DNA from: JBBDYH01 sp040901795
GTDB lineage: Bacteria > Planctomycetota > Planctomycetia > Pirellulales > JALHPA01
Length of the DNA stretch: 24,415 bases
NCBI GenBank assembly: GCA_040901795.1
Contig: JBBDYH010000079.1
Coordinates: 1-24,415, forward strand
Direction: 5' to 3'
Position 1 is the first letter of the stretch. Each line of letters opens with the position of its first letter. A program made the translations under genes and the position numbers. Shown here piece by piece: positions 7,371-14,548 of the stretch. The notes under the pieces are model-generated. The model was not told where the DNA came from. It did no database searches and saw nothing but the letters and a program-made list of their open reading frames with translations.

Positions 7371-8696
7371 TCACCGTTCGTTGACCAGTAGTTGCCCTAC
7401 ATGCCTCACACTCGGAAAGTTGCAGAACGCGTACGTGTTCTCGCCATTGAGGACTTCCACCCCCTTCGTCACCGGTGCGCCGGCAACAAACGCCCCGCTC
7501 GGCTGCAAGGCGATTTCGTGCCGCCCTGCCGGCAGCTCGATCCGCATCACCTGGATCTTGTCCGGCAACAAACCCCACGAGCGCGTGTCGGCCGATTCGG
7601 TCGCTTCCCACACCACGCCGGCCACGTCGAACGCCACGCTGCTCAGGCTGCCGCGGTCGGTGCCGGTCAACTCTTTCGCTCCGTAGACGATCCCCTTCTT
7701 CACCACGCGGCGGACGATCGCGCGCGCGATGACCTGCGGGTAGATCGCTTCGTACTGCTGCACGGCCAGTTTGCCGACGTCGGTTACCGTCTCGGTCGCA
7801 CCGACGGGGTGTCCGTTGACCGCCACGCGGACGTTTTGCACCGGGCTTTCGAAGTTGACGACCTTGGGCACCGGAATTGGCGCAATGGTCGGCGGCAGCG
7901 TCTGGTTAAGGTTGTTACTCAAGATGCGGTCGGCGATGAGCATCGAAATCTGCGTAGGCACCTCGATGCTTTCGACCTTCATCGGCCCCGCGCCGACGAA
8001 CGCAAACACGTAGAGCACGCCGTTCCCCGGCGCTGAGTGCCGCCCGTGGGCGGCGCGGTGCACGTCGAAGGGACCAGACTTAAAGTCCGGTTGCCAACTG
8101 CACACCAGCGCGTGCGCCCTAGCCGCGTCGTCGTAGTTGACGTGCGTTGCCTCACGGACGACGCCGTGCAAGTACGGACCCAGCGCCACACGCTGGTACG
8201 CCCGCTTGGGGTTTTCGCCGGTCGCGTCCGTCCCGTTGGCGATAATCTGTTGCTGCTTATCGATCACCTGCATTGCGTAGGCGTGCGCATCCTGTCCATC
8301 GGTAAGCAGGTTGCTGATCGCCAGCATCGAGCGGATCAGGACCTTTTCGTAATCCTCGCCGGCGTACGCTTGGGCGTTGTCGTCAGTAAGTATCGTCCAG
8401 GTTTTTTCACCCAGGTCGGCGCCTTCCAGTTCATCGAACCGGTCGCGGACTTCACGCAGCGTGCGCTCGGCGTCCTTGGGGCGTCCCTCGGCCAGCTCGA
8501 TCATCGCCCGCTCGAGCTTCAGCACGTCGGCCTCGCCGCGCTTCTCCTTCTCAAGCGCTTCGTCGAGCGCCCGCCGCGCGAAGAGGAGATCGCCATTGAA
8601 ATACCCCGTGCGCACGTCCTGCAGCCGGTCCGCATACGTGGAGCAGCCGGCGAGAAGGAGAACCGAGAGCAGGATCAGCGAGATAGGAGCACGCAT
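7371..8696 (-). CDS. COG3014-like envelope lipoprotein
   Basis: A 441-residue lipoprotein. The leader has a hydrophobic core and lipobox LLAGC with Cys18 as the lipidated residue. The N-terminal half (about 20-170) is helical and repeat-like, with ALDEALEKEKRG and KDAERTLREVRDRF suggesting TPR-type hairpins. The second half is beta-rich and ends in RIELPAGRHEIALQPSG. Layout and neighbour match the COG3014 family, which from memory is found beside LpoB-type penicillin-binding-protein activators in Gram-negative bacteria. The gene follows the LpoB-like gene by 194 bp of repeat-bearing DNA on the same strand. GGGG lies about 11 nt before the ATG. Probable site: periplasmic face of a membrane. 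Biochemical function is not established. Confidence 0.75.
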   Translation of the reverse strand: MRAPISLILLSVLLLAGCSTYADRLQDVRTGYFNGDLLFARRALDEALEKEKRGEADVLKLERAMIELAEGRPKDAERTLREVRDRFDELEGADLGEKTWTILTDDNAQAYAGEDYEKVLIRSMLAISNLLTDGQDAHAYAMQVIDKQQQIIANGTDATGENPKRAYQRVALGPYLHGVVREATHVNYDDAARAHALVCSWQPDFKSGPFDVHRAAHGRHSAPGNGVLYVFAFVGAGPMKVESIEVPTQISMLIADRILSNNLNQTLPPTIAPIPVPKVVNFESPVQNVRVAVNGHPVGATETVTDVGKLAVQQYEAIYPQVIARAIVRRVVKKGIVYGAKELTGTDRGSLSSVAFDVAGVVWEATESADTRSWGLLPDKIQVMRIELPAGRHEIALQPSGAFVAGAPVTKGVEVLNGENTYAFCNFPSVRHVGQLLVNER

Positions 8697-8737
8697 AGTT
8701 TGTTGTTCCCCCTCGGTCTCAAGCTCAGCTGGGGACC

Positions 8738-8753
8738 GTCCGCCGCGGCGGAC
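8738..8753. repeat. Perfect palindrome GTCCGCCGCGGCGGAC
   Basis: A 16-bp perfect palindrome in the spacer between the LpoB-like and COG3014-like genes, within the RNA linking the two if they are co-transcribed. Confidence 0.55.
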
Positions 8754-8825
8754 CGCGAAGCTCCGTTTCGCTGACCAGCATCAGGGCAACACCACTCGAT
8801 AGTTCGCCGAAGCAGAGCTGCGGGG

Positions 8826-8857
8826 TCTCGCATTCCAAGTAGAGCTTGGGAACGAGA
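8826..8857. repeat. TTCCCAAG/CTTGGGAA-type iterated palindrome
   Basis: On the minus strand it begins TCTCGTTCCCAAGCTC and closes with a near-complementary arm (TTGGAATGCGAGA), forming a hairpin with one indel. From memory, CTCGTTCCCAAGCTC-type palindromes are very abundant in cyanobacterial and planctomycete genomes. Confidence 0.55.
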
Positions 8858-8860
8858 TCG

Positions 8861-8890
8861 CTGAACCCTGAACCCCGAACCCTGAACCCT
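8861..8890. repeat. Tandem CTGAACCC run abutting a stop codon
   Basis: Four imperfect units of 7-8 nt (CTGAACC, CTGAACCC, CGAACC, CTGAACC) end on the base before the TAA stop (8891-8893) of the LpoB-like gene. Confidence 0.7.
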
Positions 8891-9562
8891 TTACTGCAAC
8901 GCCTGCATCACCCTGCCAATCCGGCTCTTATGATAAGTCTTGGAAATTGCCGCCGACTGCTTGTCGTACTGGCCGTCATGCACGTTCACCATCTCCAGCG
9001 TCAACAAATAGTCGCGCTGGAACTCCTGGTTCTCGCGCGTCGTCCCCGACGTGATCGTCGCGTACAACAGGTAGTCAAACGGCTGACCTTGCTGTTCGAG
9101 AAACGCCGTGAACATTCGCATGTTCTGCGGAATGAACAGCGAGTCGGGCCGCAGCCGCGTCTCGCGCAGCGCCGCATCGACGTAGCGCTTGCTGATCGCC
9201 TGAAACACGCCCGACTCGAGAATCTTGCTGTCGATCACCTGGTAGAGCTGCTCCTTAAAGTCGCCGATCTCCTCGGCGCTTTTATTCTCCACGCCGACGA
9301 AGCAGACGCGCATTCCCGGCGGCGGGAGCTGCTCCGGCCCGCCGACGTGCGAAGCTTGATGCACGTGCGTCACGTGCCGGCCGAGCAGCTTGGCGACCGC
9401 CTCTTCGGTGAGCGGCTTGAATGTCTCGGCCCCGGCCTGATGGCTGCCGACCATGTCGGCGTCGCCGGGTTGCGAGACGCGTGCAAACTGTTTGCCGCGG
9501 CAGCCGGCGGAAAGCGCTGCAAACGCTGTCAGCGTGAAACCAAGAAAGTGTCGCCGATCCAT
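8891..9562 (-). CDS. LpoB-like lipoprotein (putative PBP activator family)
   Basis: A 223-residue protein from the ATG at 9562, chosen because the signal sequence begins there; an upstream ATG at 9595 would add 11 residues before it. The leader MDRRHFLGFTL has a twin arginine and ends in lipobox LSAGC (Cys21), so it looks like a Tat-type lipoprotein. The mature part has the LpoB/CsgG-like pattern: VCFVGVENKSAEEIGDFKEQ, then VIDSKILESGVFQ, DYLLYATITSGTTREN and LTLEMVNVHDGQ. In E. coli LpoB is an outer-membrane lipoprotein that activates the peptidoglycan synthase PBP1b. Whether this planctomycete has such a target is unknown. It lies upstream of the COG3014-like gene, an association known in other phyla, which supports the call. 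Confidence 0.75.
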   Translation of the reverse strand: MDRRHFLGFTLTAFAALSAGCRGKQFARVSQPGDADMVGSHQAGAETFKPLTEEAVAKLLGRHVTHVHQASHVGGPEQLPPPGMRVCFVGVENKSAEEIGDFKEQLYQVIDSKILESGVFQAISKRYVDAALRETRLRPDSLFIPQNMRMFTAFLEQQGQPFDYLLYATITSGTTRENQEFQRDYLLTLEMVNVHDGQYDKQSAAISKTYHKSRIGRVMQALQ

Positions 9563-9800
9563 GGCGCTGGCCCTTGTGGTGGTTTGAAGGAACATCCTTG
9601 TTCCGTCGTCGCGCGTGCGGCCTCAAATTGCGCGGTCCTATCGACGTATTCGGCAATCTCAGCCCGCCAAGATGAACCGCAGCCGCCGGCATGCTCGCAG
9701 CTTACCGGCGTGAATGATAGCGTCCGACGCGGCCAGCCCCGATACCGATTCAGGTTCTATGCCGATGCTAGCACAAACCGATTCGGCGGCTCCCTGGTTA

Positions 9801-9855
9801 TTCGTGCTTCGTCATTGGGACTTCGTTCGTCATTCGGACTTCGTCCTTCGTCATT
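9801..9855. repeat. Tandem CTTCGTCATT run overlapping a stop codon
   Basis: Three imperfect units of about 18 bp containing CTTCGTCATT, TTCGTCATTC and CTTCGTCATTC. The run extends over the TGA stop (9851-9853) of the short-chain dehydrogenase, so the last codons and stop appear to lie at its edge. Confidence 0.65.
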
Positions 9856-10645
9856 CCGCCGCAGGCGGCTCCGGCGGCACTCCCAGCGACTTGCCGCCAT
9901 CGATGGCAATCATCGTCCCGGTGACTAGCACCGCCGCATCGCTTACCAGGTAAAGCACGGCCTGCGCGACTTCATCCGGCGTGATCATCCGGCCGATTGC
10001 GCGGGCAATGGGGCTGGCGGTAATCAAGCCCTGCTCGGCCGCTCCGCGATCGGCCGCGGCGTCCAAATCGGCGTTGACAATCCCCGTCTCGCTCACCGGC
10101 CCGGGACAGACGGCGTTCACGCGAATTTTATCGATGCCGTGCGACAGCGCCAGGCTGCGAGTGAAAGCGATCACCGCCGCCTTGCTCGTCGAGTACACCG
10201 GGTCGTGCGCCCGCGGCAACAGTCCGGCGTTGCTGGAGATGTGCACGATCGAGCCGCCGCCGCTCGCTCGCATCGGGACGATTGCATGCTTGGCCAAAAG
10301 GAACGCCCCTTTCAGGTTCGTGTCGAAGCAGGCGTCCCACTCCTCTTCCATCACCTCGGGAATCTGCCTCACCAGTACGATGCCGGCGCTGTGCACCGCG
10401 ATATCAAGCCGATCGGTCGCGACCACCGCCTGATCCACCAGGGCGCTCACATCGGCCTCGCGCCGCACGTCACACGCGACCTCCGTAATGCCCAGCTCGG
10501 CGAACGTGGCTTGATTCTCCTCCTGCGGTGCAGAATCACCCACGAAAACGCGGGCGCCGCAACGAGACAACAACACCGCGGTCGCCCGCCCAATACCCGA
10601 CGAGCCACCCGTGATCACCGCCGTCCGATTCGATAGATCGATCAT
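9851..10645 (-). CDS. Short-chain dehydrogenase/reductase (SDR)
   Basis: About 264 residues from the ATG at 10645, a typical SDR opening (MIDLSNRTAVITGG). Classical SDR motifs: TGGSSGIG at 12-19 for nucleotide binding, Asp59-Val60 after the third strand, HSAGIV at 85-90 (a variant of NNAG), catalytic Ser137/138 in HISSNAG, and Tyr151-x3-Lys155 in YSTSK. PGPVSETG after the active site is also typical. It would use NAD(P)H on an alcohol or ketone, not identified. The reading frame continues upstream to an ATG at 10786, adding a 47-residue signal-peptide-like extension (see findings). The gene stands alone, and its stop lies in a tandem repeat run. Confidence 0.88.
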   Translation of the reverse strand: MIDLSNRTAVITGGSSGIGRATAVLLSRCGARVFVGDSAPQEENQATFAELGITEVACDVRREADVSALVDQAVVATDRLDIAVHSAGIVLVRQIPEVMEEEWDACFDTNLKGAFLLAKHAIVPMRASGGGSIVHISSNAGLLPRAHDPVYSTSKAAVIAFTRSLALSHGIDKIRVNAVCPGPVSETGIVNADLDAAADRGAAEQGLITASPIARAIGRMITPDEVAQAVLYLVSDAAVLVTGTMIAIDGGKSLGVPPEPPAAE

Positions 10646-10926
10646 CAGACCATTCCACACGTAGGGTGAGATGTCGTTGACAAACGAAGGAGGCGCCGCA
10701 AAGGACGCAGAACCAAGCGACACCCCGGCGCCAATGGCCCAAACGGCGACCAGCGCAAGACGGCACGCGAAACGCACAAACGGCATTACTGCCTCGATTC
10801 CGGGTTGCAGGCGGGAAAATGCGGCGGGCGATCGGCCGAATTCCGACGTGCAACAGGCGACCGATCAACAGCGATTTATATCAGCCCATCGCTCGAATGG
10901 CAAGAAATGGAGCTGGCACGCCCACG

Positions 10927-11033
10927 AGGGTGGCACTGACAAGTTGTCGCCGCGACAGCTTGTCAGTGGGTCTTGGTCTCGACGCTTTACACGACGCCAC
11001 ACTGACAAGCGCGGCGCTTGTCAGTGCCACCCT
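10927..11033. repeat. REPIN-like element with 17-bp perfect terminal inverted repeats
   Basis: The ends AGGGTGGCACTGACAAG (10927-10943) and CTTGTCAGTGCCACCCT (11017-11033) are exact reverse complements. Inside are two hairpins: 10934-10968 (CACTGACAAG/CTTGTCAGTG around TGTCGC-C-GCGACA) and 11000-11026, a perfect 13-1-13 palindrome. The right end overlaps the first two positions (11032-11033) of the scpA stop codon complement. It could also act as a terminator for scpA, but no T-run is present. Confidence 0.85.
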
Positions 11034-11835
11034 ATTCGCCAGGGCGCTCGCCAGCTTGCCGCGTCCCATGCGAATAATCATCCACCGCCGAAAAATCGAC
11101 CGACTCGATAGCGGGACCCGTGGCATCGTCAACGACCAGCCAGATCTCGGTAAACAGCTCGTCTTGCTCGACATGCACTCCATGATGCCGCACCAACTCC
11201 AACACCGCCAGGAACAGCCCGACCAAAGTCGAGCGGTGCATCGCCGGATTGAGCAGCTCGCTGAAACCCAACCGCCGTCGCTCGTGGAGCTGTTCGTGAA
11301 TATGCGTCATGTAAACGTGAATCGGCGTTTCGTCGTAACGGATGTTCGACGGCTGCGCGGCGGAGCTCTCGCGCAAGATGCGGCCGAACGCGCTGACCAG
11401 GTCCCACAACTCGACTTCGTGGATCGGTTCGGCCGCCGGATCACGGCTGCGCGTCGGCAAGTCGCCGGCCAGCCGTGGAAACCGTTGCTGCCATTCGCGC
11501 CCCCGCTCTTCGAGCATGCTGGCGGCATCCTTGAATTTCTTGTACTCCAACAACCGCTCGACCAGGTCGTGCCGCGGATCATCAAGCGGGTCTTCGATTT
11601 CTTCCGGTCGCGGCAGGAGCATGCGCGATTTGATTTCGACTAACGTGCTCGCCATCTCCAAGAACTCCCCCACGTCATCCACGTTGAGCTCCCGCAACAC
11701 CTCCAGATAAGCCACGAATTGCTCGGTGATGGGAGCGATGGGGATCTCGGTGATCTCTACCTCATGCTTTCGGACCAGATACAAGAGCAAGTCCAGCGGC
11801 CCGCGAAAGACTTCGAGCTCGATACGAAAATCCAT
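11032..11835 (-). CDS. scpA: Segregation and condensation protein A
   Basis: A 267-residue ScpA kleisin, which links the heads of an Smc dimer and binds ScpB to form the bacterial condensin that organises and segregates the chromosome in the cytoplasm. The N-terminal signature FRGPLDLLLYLV (10-21) binds the Smc neck. HEVEITEIPI, then FLEMASTLVEIKSRMLLP (about 58-75), is strongly conserved in the family. The C-terminal winged-helix region is less conserved and contains HIHEQLHERRRLGFSELL. Length is normal. scpB and smc are not in this window, whereas many bacteria place scpA and scpB together. No clear ribosome binding site is seen before the ATG. The stop codon overlaps a palindromic element. 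Confidence 0.93.
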   Translation of the reverse strand: MDFRIELEVFRGPLDLLLYLVRKHEVEITEIPIAPITEQFVAYLEVLRELNVDDVGEFLEMASTLVEIKSRMLLPRPEEIEDPLDDPRHDLVERLLEYKKFKDAASMLEERGREWQQRFPRLAGDLPTRSRDPAAEPIHEVELWDLVSAFGRILRESSAAQPSNIRYDETPIHVYMTHIHEQLHERRRLGFSELLNPAMHRSTLVGLFLAVLELVRHHGVHVEQDELFTEIWLVVDDATGPAIESVDFSAVDDYSHGTRQAGERPGE

Positions 11836-12014
11836 GAAACCCGTGCAGTCCGTTGTGGCGATTGAGGAGGGGCAAGATGCTGCTGAGGGACGTGAGAGCG
11901 ACCGACTTGCCCGTCCATTTTATGCGAAACGCCGTTTGAACGCACAGGCCAGACATAATTGGCCTTCGAAGCTCCATGTAGCGGCTTACTTCGCAAGTTA
12001 AGCAGCATTGAAAA

Positions 12015-12044
12015 CCAAAGCGGCGACGAGTCGCCGCACTCCAA
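12015..12044. repeat. GCGGCGAC palindromic repeat, third copy
   Basis: A 30-bp unit with stem GCGGCGAC (12020-12027) and GTCGCCGC (12030-12037), flanked by CCAAA and ACTCCAA. It has the same orientation as 5081-5110 and is inverted relative to 4990-5018. This copy is single. Confidence 0.75.
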
Positions 12045-12225
12045 AAGCCGGAAATTGTTCTGGCATTAGGTTGACGGCCGCAACTATACTTAATGGTTGG
12101 GAGGGGGAATTAGTCGAGCGGCTCGGCCGAAGAACACCCGCCCCGCTGCAAGAATCGGCCGTCCGAGACGAACTGGGAAGAGGCGACGGCACGACGCCAT
12201 TTTCGCGACAGAGAACGGCGAACTT

Positions 12226-12246
12226 GAGACGCGACGTTTGCGTCTC
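12226..12246. repeat. GAGACGC/GCGTCTC hairpin upstream of the pentapeptide gene
   Basis: A 7-bp perfect stem with a 7-nt loop, ending 17 nt before the ATG. In an mRNA it could mask the start region. Regulatory role is unproven. Confidence 0.4.
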
Positions 12247-12263
12247 TTAGTTGCGACTGTTTG

Positions 12264-13001
12264 ATGACCACCCCGACCGCAGCCGCCGCGGTCTGGCGTC
12301 AGCTCCCAGACGAAGTGGTACGCGCGATGGTTCAGATTCGTCACAAAGTTACCGGCGCAGTCTTGCTGGAGGTCGAAGGCGATAGCCTGGCCAACCGTCC
12401 ATTGATTGCCAAAAAGCTGATGGGCGCTAACCTGGCGGGGCTGGATCTCTCTGGCTCCAACCTCAGCAATTCCGACCTCCGCGAAACGGATATGACCGGC
12501 GCGACGCTCGAGCGGACGGTCCTTAACGCCGTCGGCTTGAACGACGCCGATCTCAGTCACGCCAACCTCACGCGAGCGGACTTCACCGATTCGCACCTGG
12601 AAGGTGCTGACTTTTCCTATTCGTGCATGCAAGGGGCCAACCTGCGGTATTGCAAGGCGGAGGGCGCAATCTTCGTCAAGACTGACCTGGCTGGCGCCGA
12701 CCTGAGCATGGCTGATCTGCGCGGCAACCTTCAGGACGCCGACCTTCGCAAGGCCGATCTACGGGGCGCCAATCTGATGGGGGCCAACATGATTGGCTGC
12801 AACCTGGAGGGGGCCAGCCTGAAGGGGGCCATCATGACATGTGCCCACATGTCTCACGCCAAAGTCCGCGGCATGATCGACGTCTACGGCAACAAAAAGA
12901 TCGATTCGGACCTGGAGGGGGCCACCAAATCGCGAACCAAGTCGAAGTCGCAAGCGTCCAAGACCGCTCCAGCCTGGTGGCAGTTCTGGAAGCGGGCATA
13001 G
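12264..13001 (+). CDS. Pentapeptide-repeat protein
   Basis: 245 residues from the ATG at 12264 (a TTG one codon earlier is also in frame). Residues 1-50 form a non-repeat N-terminal domain. From about 54 to 200 the sequence follows the A(D/N)LxX pentapeptide pattern, e.g. ANLAGLDLSGSNLSNSDL and ADLRKADLRGANLMGANM, which folds as a right-handed quadrilateral beta helix. The C-terminus is basic with a Trp-rich end (KSRTKSKSQASK, WWQFWKRA) and might touch a membrane or nucleic acid. No signal peptide is visible. Pentapeptide proteins include DNA-mimic gyrase protectors and effectors, but most, like this one, have no known function. Confidence 0.88.
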   Translation: MTTPTAAAAVWRQLPDEVVRAMVQIRHKVTGAVLLEVEGDSLANRPLIAKKLMGANLAGLDLSGSNLSNSDLRETDMTGATLERTVLNAVGLNDADLSHANLTRADFTDSHLEGADFSYSCMQGANLRYCKAEGAIFVKTDLAGADLSMADLRGNLQDADLRKADLRGANLMGANMIGCNLEGASLKGAIMTCAHMSHAKVRGMIDVYGNKKIDSDLEGATKSRTKSKSQASKTAPAWWQFWKRA

Positions 13002-13006
13002 CGGCC

Positions 13007-13092
13007 AAGACTGGGAGACTGGGAGACTGGCCGATCGATGTTGTGTCCGACTCTCCTCGTCTCCTCGTCTCCTCGTTTCCCCTCTCCCCGTC
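13007..13092. repeat. Inverted tandem GGGAGACT / CTCCTCGT runs between convergent genes
   Basis: AAGACTGGGAGACTGGGAGA (from 13007) is faced, after about 20 bp, by repeated TCTCCTCG units (13049-13092), which are the reverse complement of CGAGGAGA. The right end meets the stop codon of the HtrA gene (13093-13095); the left end is 6 bp after the pentapeptide gene stop. Same unit family as 3605-3634. Confidence 0.75.
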
Positions 13093-14142
13093 TTACTTCT
13101 CCACCGGCGTCACCATGACACTCTGTCGCCGGTCGTCGCGCACGATGGCAAGCGCGCTGTGAACGCCAGCCCTTGCGGCCGTGAGTTGGCGGTGCAGGTC
13201 GTCGATGCTTTCGATCGGCACGTCGTCCAATGCCACGAGCAAATCTCCCTCTTGCAAACCGGCCTGTTCGGCTGGGCTTGCGCGCTCGACGCCCGCCACC
13301 AAAACGGCCGAGCTTTGCAACAGATCGTGCTTTCGCACCAGCCGGCGCGGCAGGACGACATTCTGCCCTGCCACGCCGAGATAACTGCGGCGAACGCGCC
13401 CATATGCGATAAGTTGCGTGGCCACCAACCGCGCCGTATTACTGGCGATGGCAAAGCAAATGCCCTGCGCCGGCAGGATGATCGCCGTATTCACGCCGAT
13501 GACGCGGCCGAGGGAATCGACCAACGGGCCGCCTGAGTTGCCTGGATTGAGCGCCGCGTCAGTTTGCAGGATGTCGTCCATCAGCCGTCCGGACCGGGCC
13601 CGCAGCGAACGGCCCAGGGCACTCACGACGCCGGCGGTGACGGAGTACTGGAAGCCCAGCGGATTTCCCACGGCAATCGCCAACTGACCGACGCGGATGG
13701 CTTGTGAGTCGCCAAACGAGGCAAACGGCAGATCGCTGTGCGGCAGACGGACCACCGCCAGATCGCTGTCCGGGTCATCACCCACTAAGGCGGCCTGTGT
13801 GCGATGGCCGTCGGACATGGTCACCTGGATCTCGTCTGCGCCGCTGACAACATGGCTGTTTGTGAGAGCGAAGCCGTCGGGCGTGATCAGAAACCCGGAG
13901 CCGCTGCCGCCGCCGCGCTGCCCGCCGGCAGCCTTCGTGCGGACGTCAATCTTGAGCACGGCAGGGCTGACTGTTTCGGCAGCACGGATCACGGCCTGAG
14001 AATAAGCGTCGAAGAGCGGACCATCATTGGCCGCGGCCCTCTCGGTAGTCAACGGCGCATTGTCGGCGAGCGGCGAGCGGCTCTCGGCCGTGTGTCGAGA
14101 CTGCGGCATCTCCGCAGCAAGGAAATCGAATCGCGGTCGCAT
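13093..14142 (-). CDS. HtrA/DegP-like serine protease with one PDZ domain
   Basis: 349 residues from the ATG at 14142, placed 6 nt after AGGAG; a GTG directly before it is too close to that site. Numbering from the GTG (350 aa): trypsin-like domain about 45-245 with catalytic His98 (TNSHVV), Asp128 (DSDLAVV) and Ser204 (NPGNSGGPL), then one PDZ domain (about 255-345) with SYLGVAGQ and AGLQEGDLLVALDD. This is the S1C protease/chaperone family. No signal peptide or membrane anchor is visible: the first 45 residues are polar and probably disordered, so it may act in the cytoplasm, unlike classical DegP. It is divergent from the TolC-like gene across a palindromic element. Confidence 0.9.
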   Translation of the reverse strand: MRPRFDFLAAEMPQSRHTAESRSPLADNAPLTTERAAANDGPLFDAYSQAVIRAAETVSPAVLKIDVRTKAAGGQRGGGSGSGFLITPDGFALTNSHVVSGADEIQVTMSDGHRTQAALVGDDPDSDLAVVRLPHSDLPFASFGDSQAIRVGQLAIAVGNPLGFQYSVTAGVVSALGRSLRARSGRLMDDILQTDAALNPGNSGGPLVDSLGRVIGVNTAIILPAQGICFAIASNTARLVATQLIAYGRVRRSYLGVAGQNVVLPRRLVRKHDLLQSSAVLVAGVERASPAEQAGLQEGDLLVALDDVPIESIDDLHRQLTAARAGVHSALAIVRDDRRQSVMVTPVEK

Positions 14143-14162
14143 CACGGTCTCCTTCCAGACTT

Positions 14163-14262
14163 AGAACCGCTAACAATACTAACCCGACGCGTAAGCGAGG
14201 CCGAGTTTGGCCGCTTCTCGCTCACGCTTCGGGTTACTGTGTGCAGTTGTGTTAGCGGTTCT
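14163..14262. repeat. 100-bp palindromic (REPIN/MITE-like) element
   Basis: Ends AGAACCGCTAACA (14163-14175) and TGTTAGCGGTTCT (14250-14262) are exact reverse complements. The inner arms TAACCCGACGCGTAAGCGAG (14180-14199) and 14217-14236 pair at 18 of 20 positions. The unit AACCCGA-GCG-AAGCGAG is one I remember as common in planctomycete intergenic DNA. It lies 20 bp upstream of the HtrA start. Confidence 0.8.
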
Positions 14263-14548
14263 TAGGGGCGATTTCTAACGGCACTTTGCCAGGTTCCACA
14301 GCATTGCAAATCAGTTGCATCAAGAGAATCGTACCGGTAACCGCCAGATGGACAAGCTGCGGTGTCTTTGAAGGTATTGCCTAGACTTCCTAGCCTATCG
14401 TCCGCAAAGGCGCTACTTTCGGCAAAAGGGCTTCGACCGCTCCGACCCGGATAATCGTTTAAGTCACGTGCGCCAGTGGTCCGAAGCTTAACAACGAACG
14501 ACCGCGCCTCTGCGCGCCCTCACGTCGTTCGATTGATCCGGGGGGAAT
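14263..14548. other. Upstream region of the TolC-like gene
   Basis: No gene is supported. A GATAAT at 14450-14455 could be a -10 element, but no -35 is well spaced. The gene's start is preceded by a G-rich tract (14540-14545). Confidence 0.4.

Larger units (their letters stand above)
11836..12263. other. Divergent intergenic region between scpA and the pentapeptide gene
   Basis: About 430 bp with no convincing gene. It holds an intact GCGGCGAC palindromic repeat (12015-12044) and a GAGACGC/GCGTCTC hairpin (12226-12246). Both flanking genes are transcribed outward, so promoters should lie here, but no clear -35/-10 pair was found; TATACT at 12085-12090 has no well-placed -35. Confidence 0.55.

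Noticed and set aside
8861..9855. CRISPR-like tandem repeats
   Set aside because: Units are 7-18 bp, contiguous and imperfect, with no unique spacers of constant length and no cas genes.
8846..9928. 360-codon open frame on the plus strand
   Set aside because: It is antisense to the LpoB-like gene and runs through tandem repeats.
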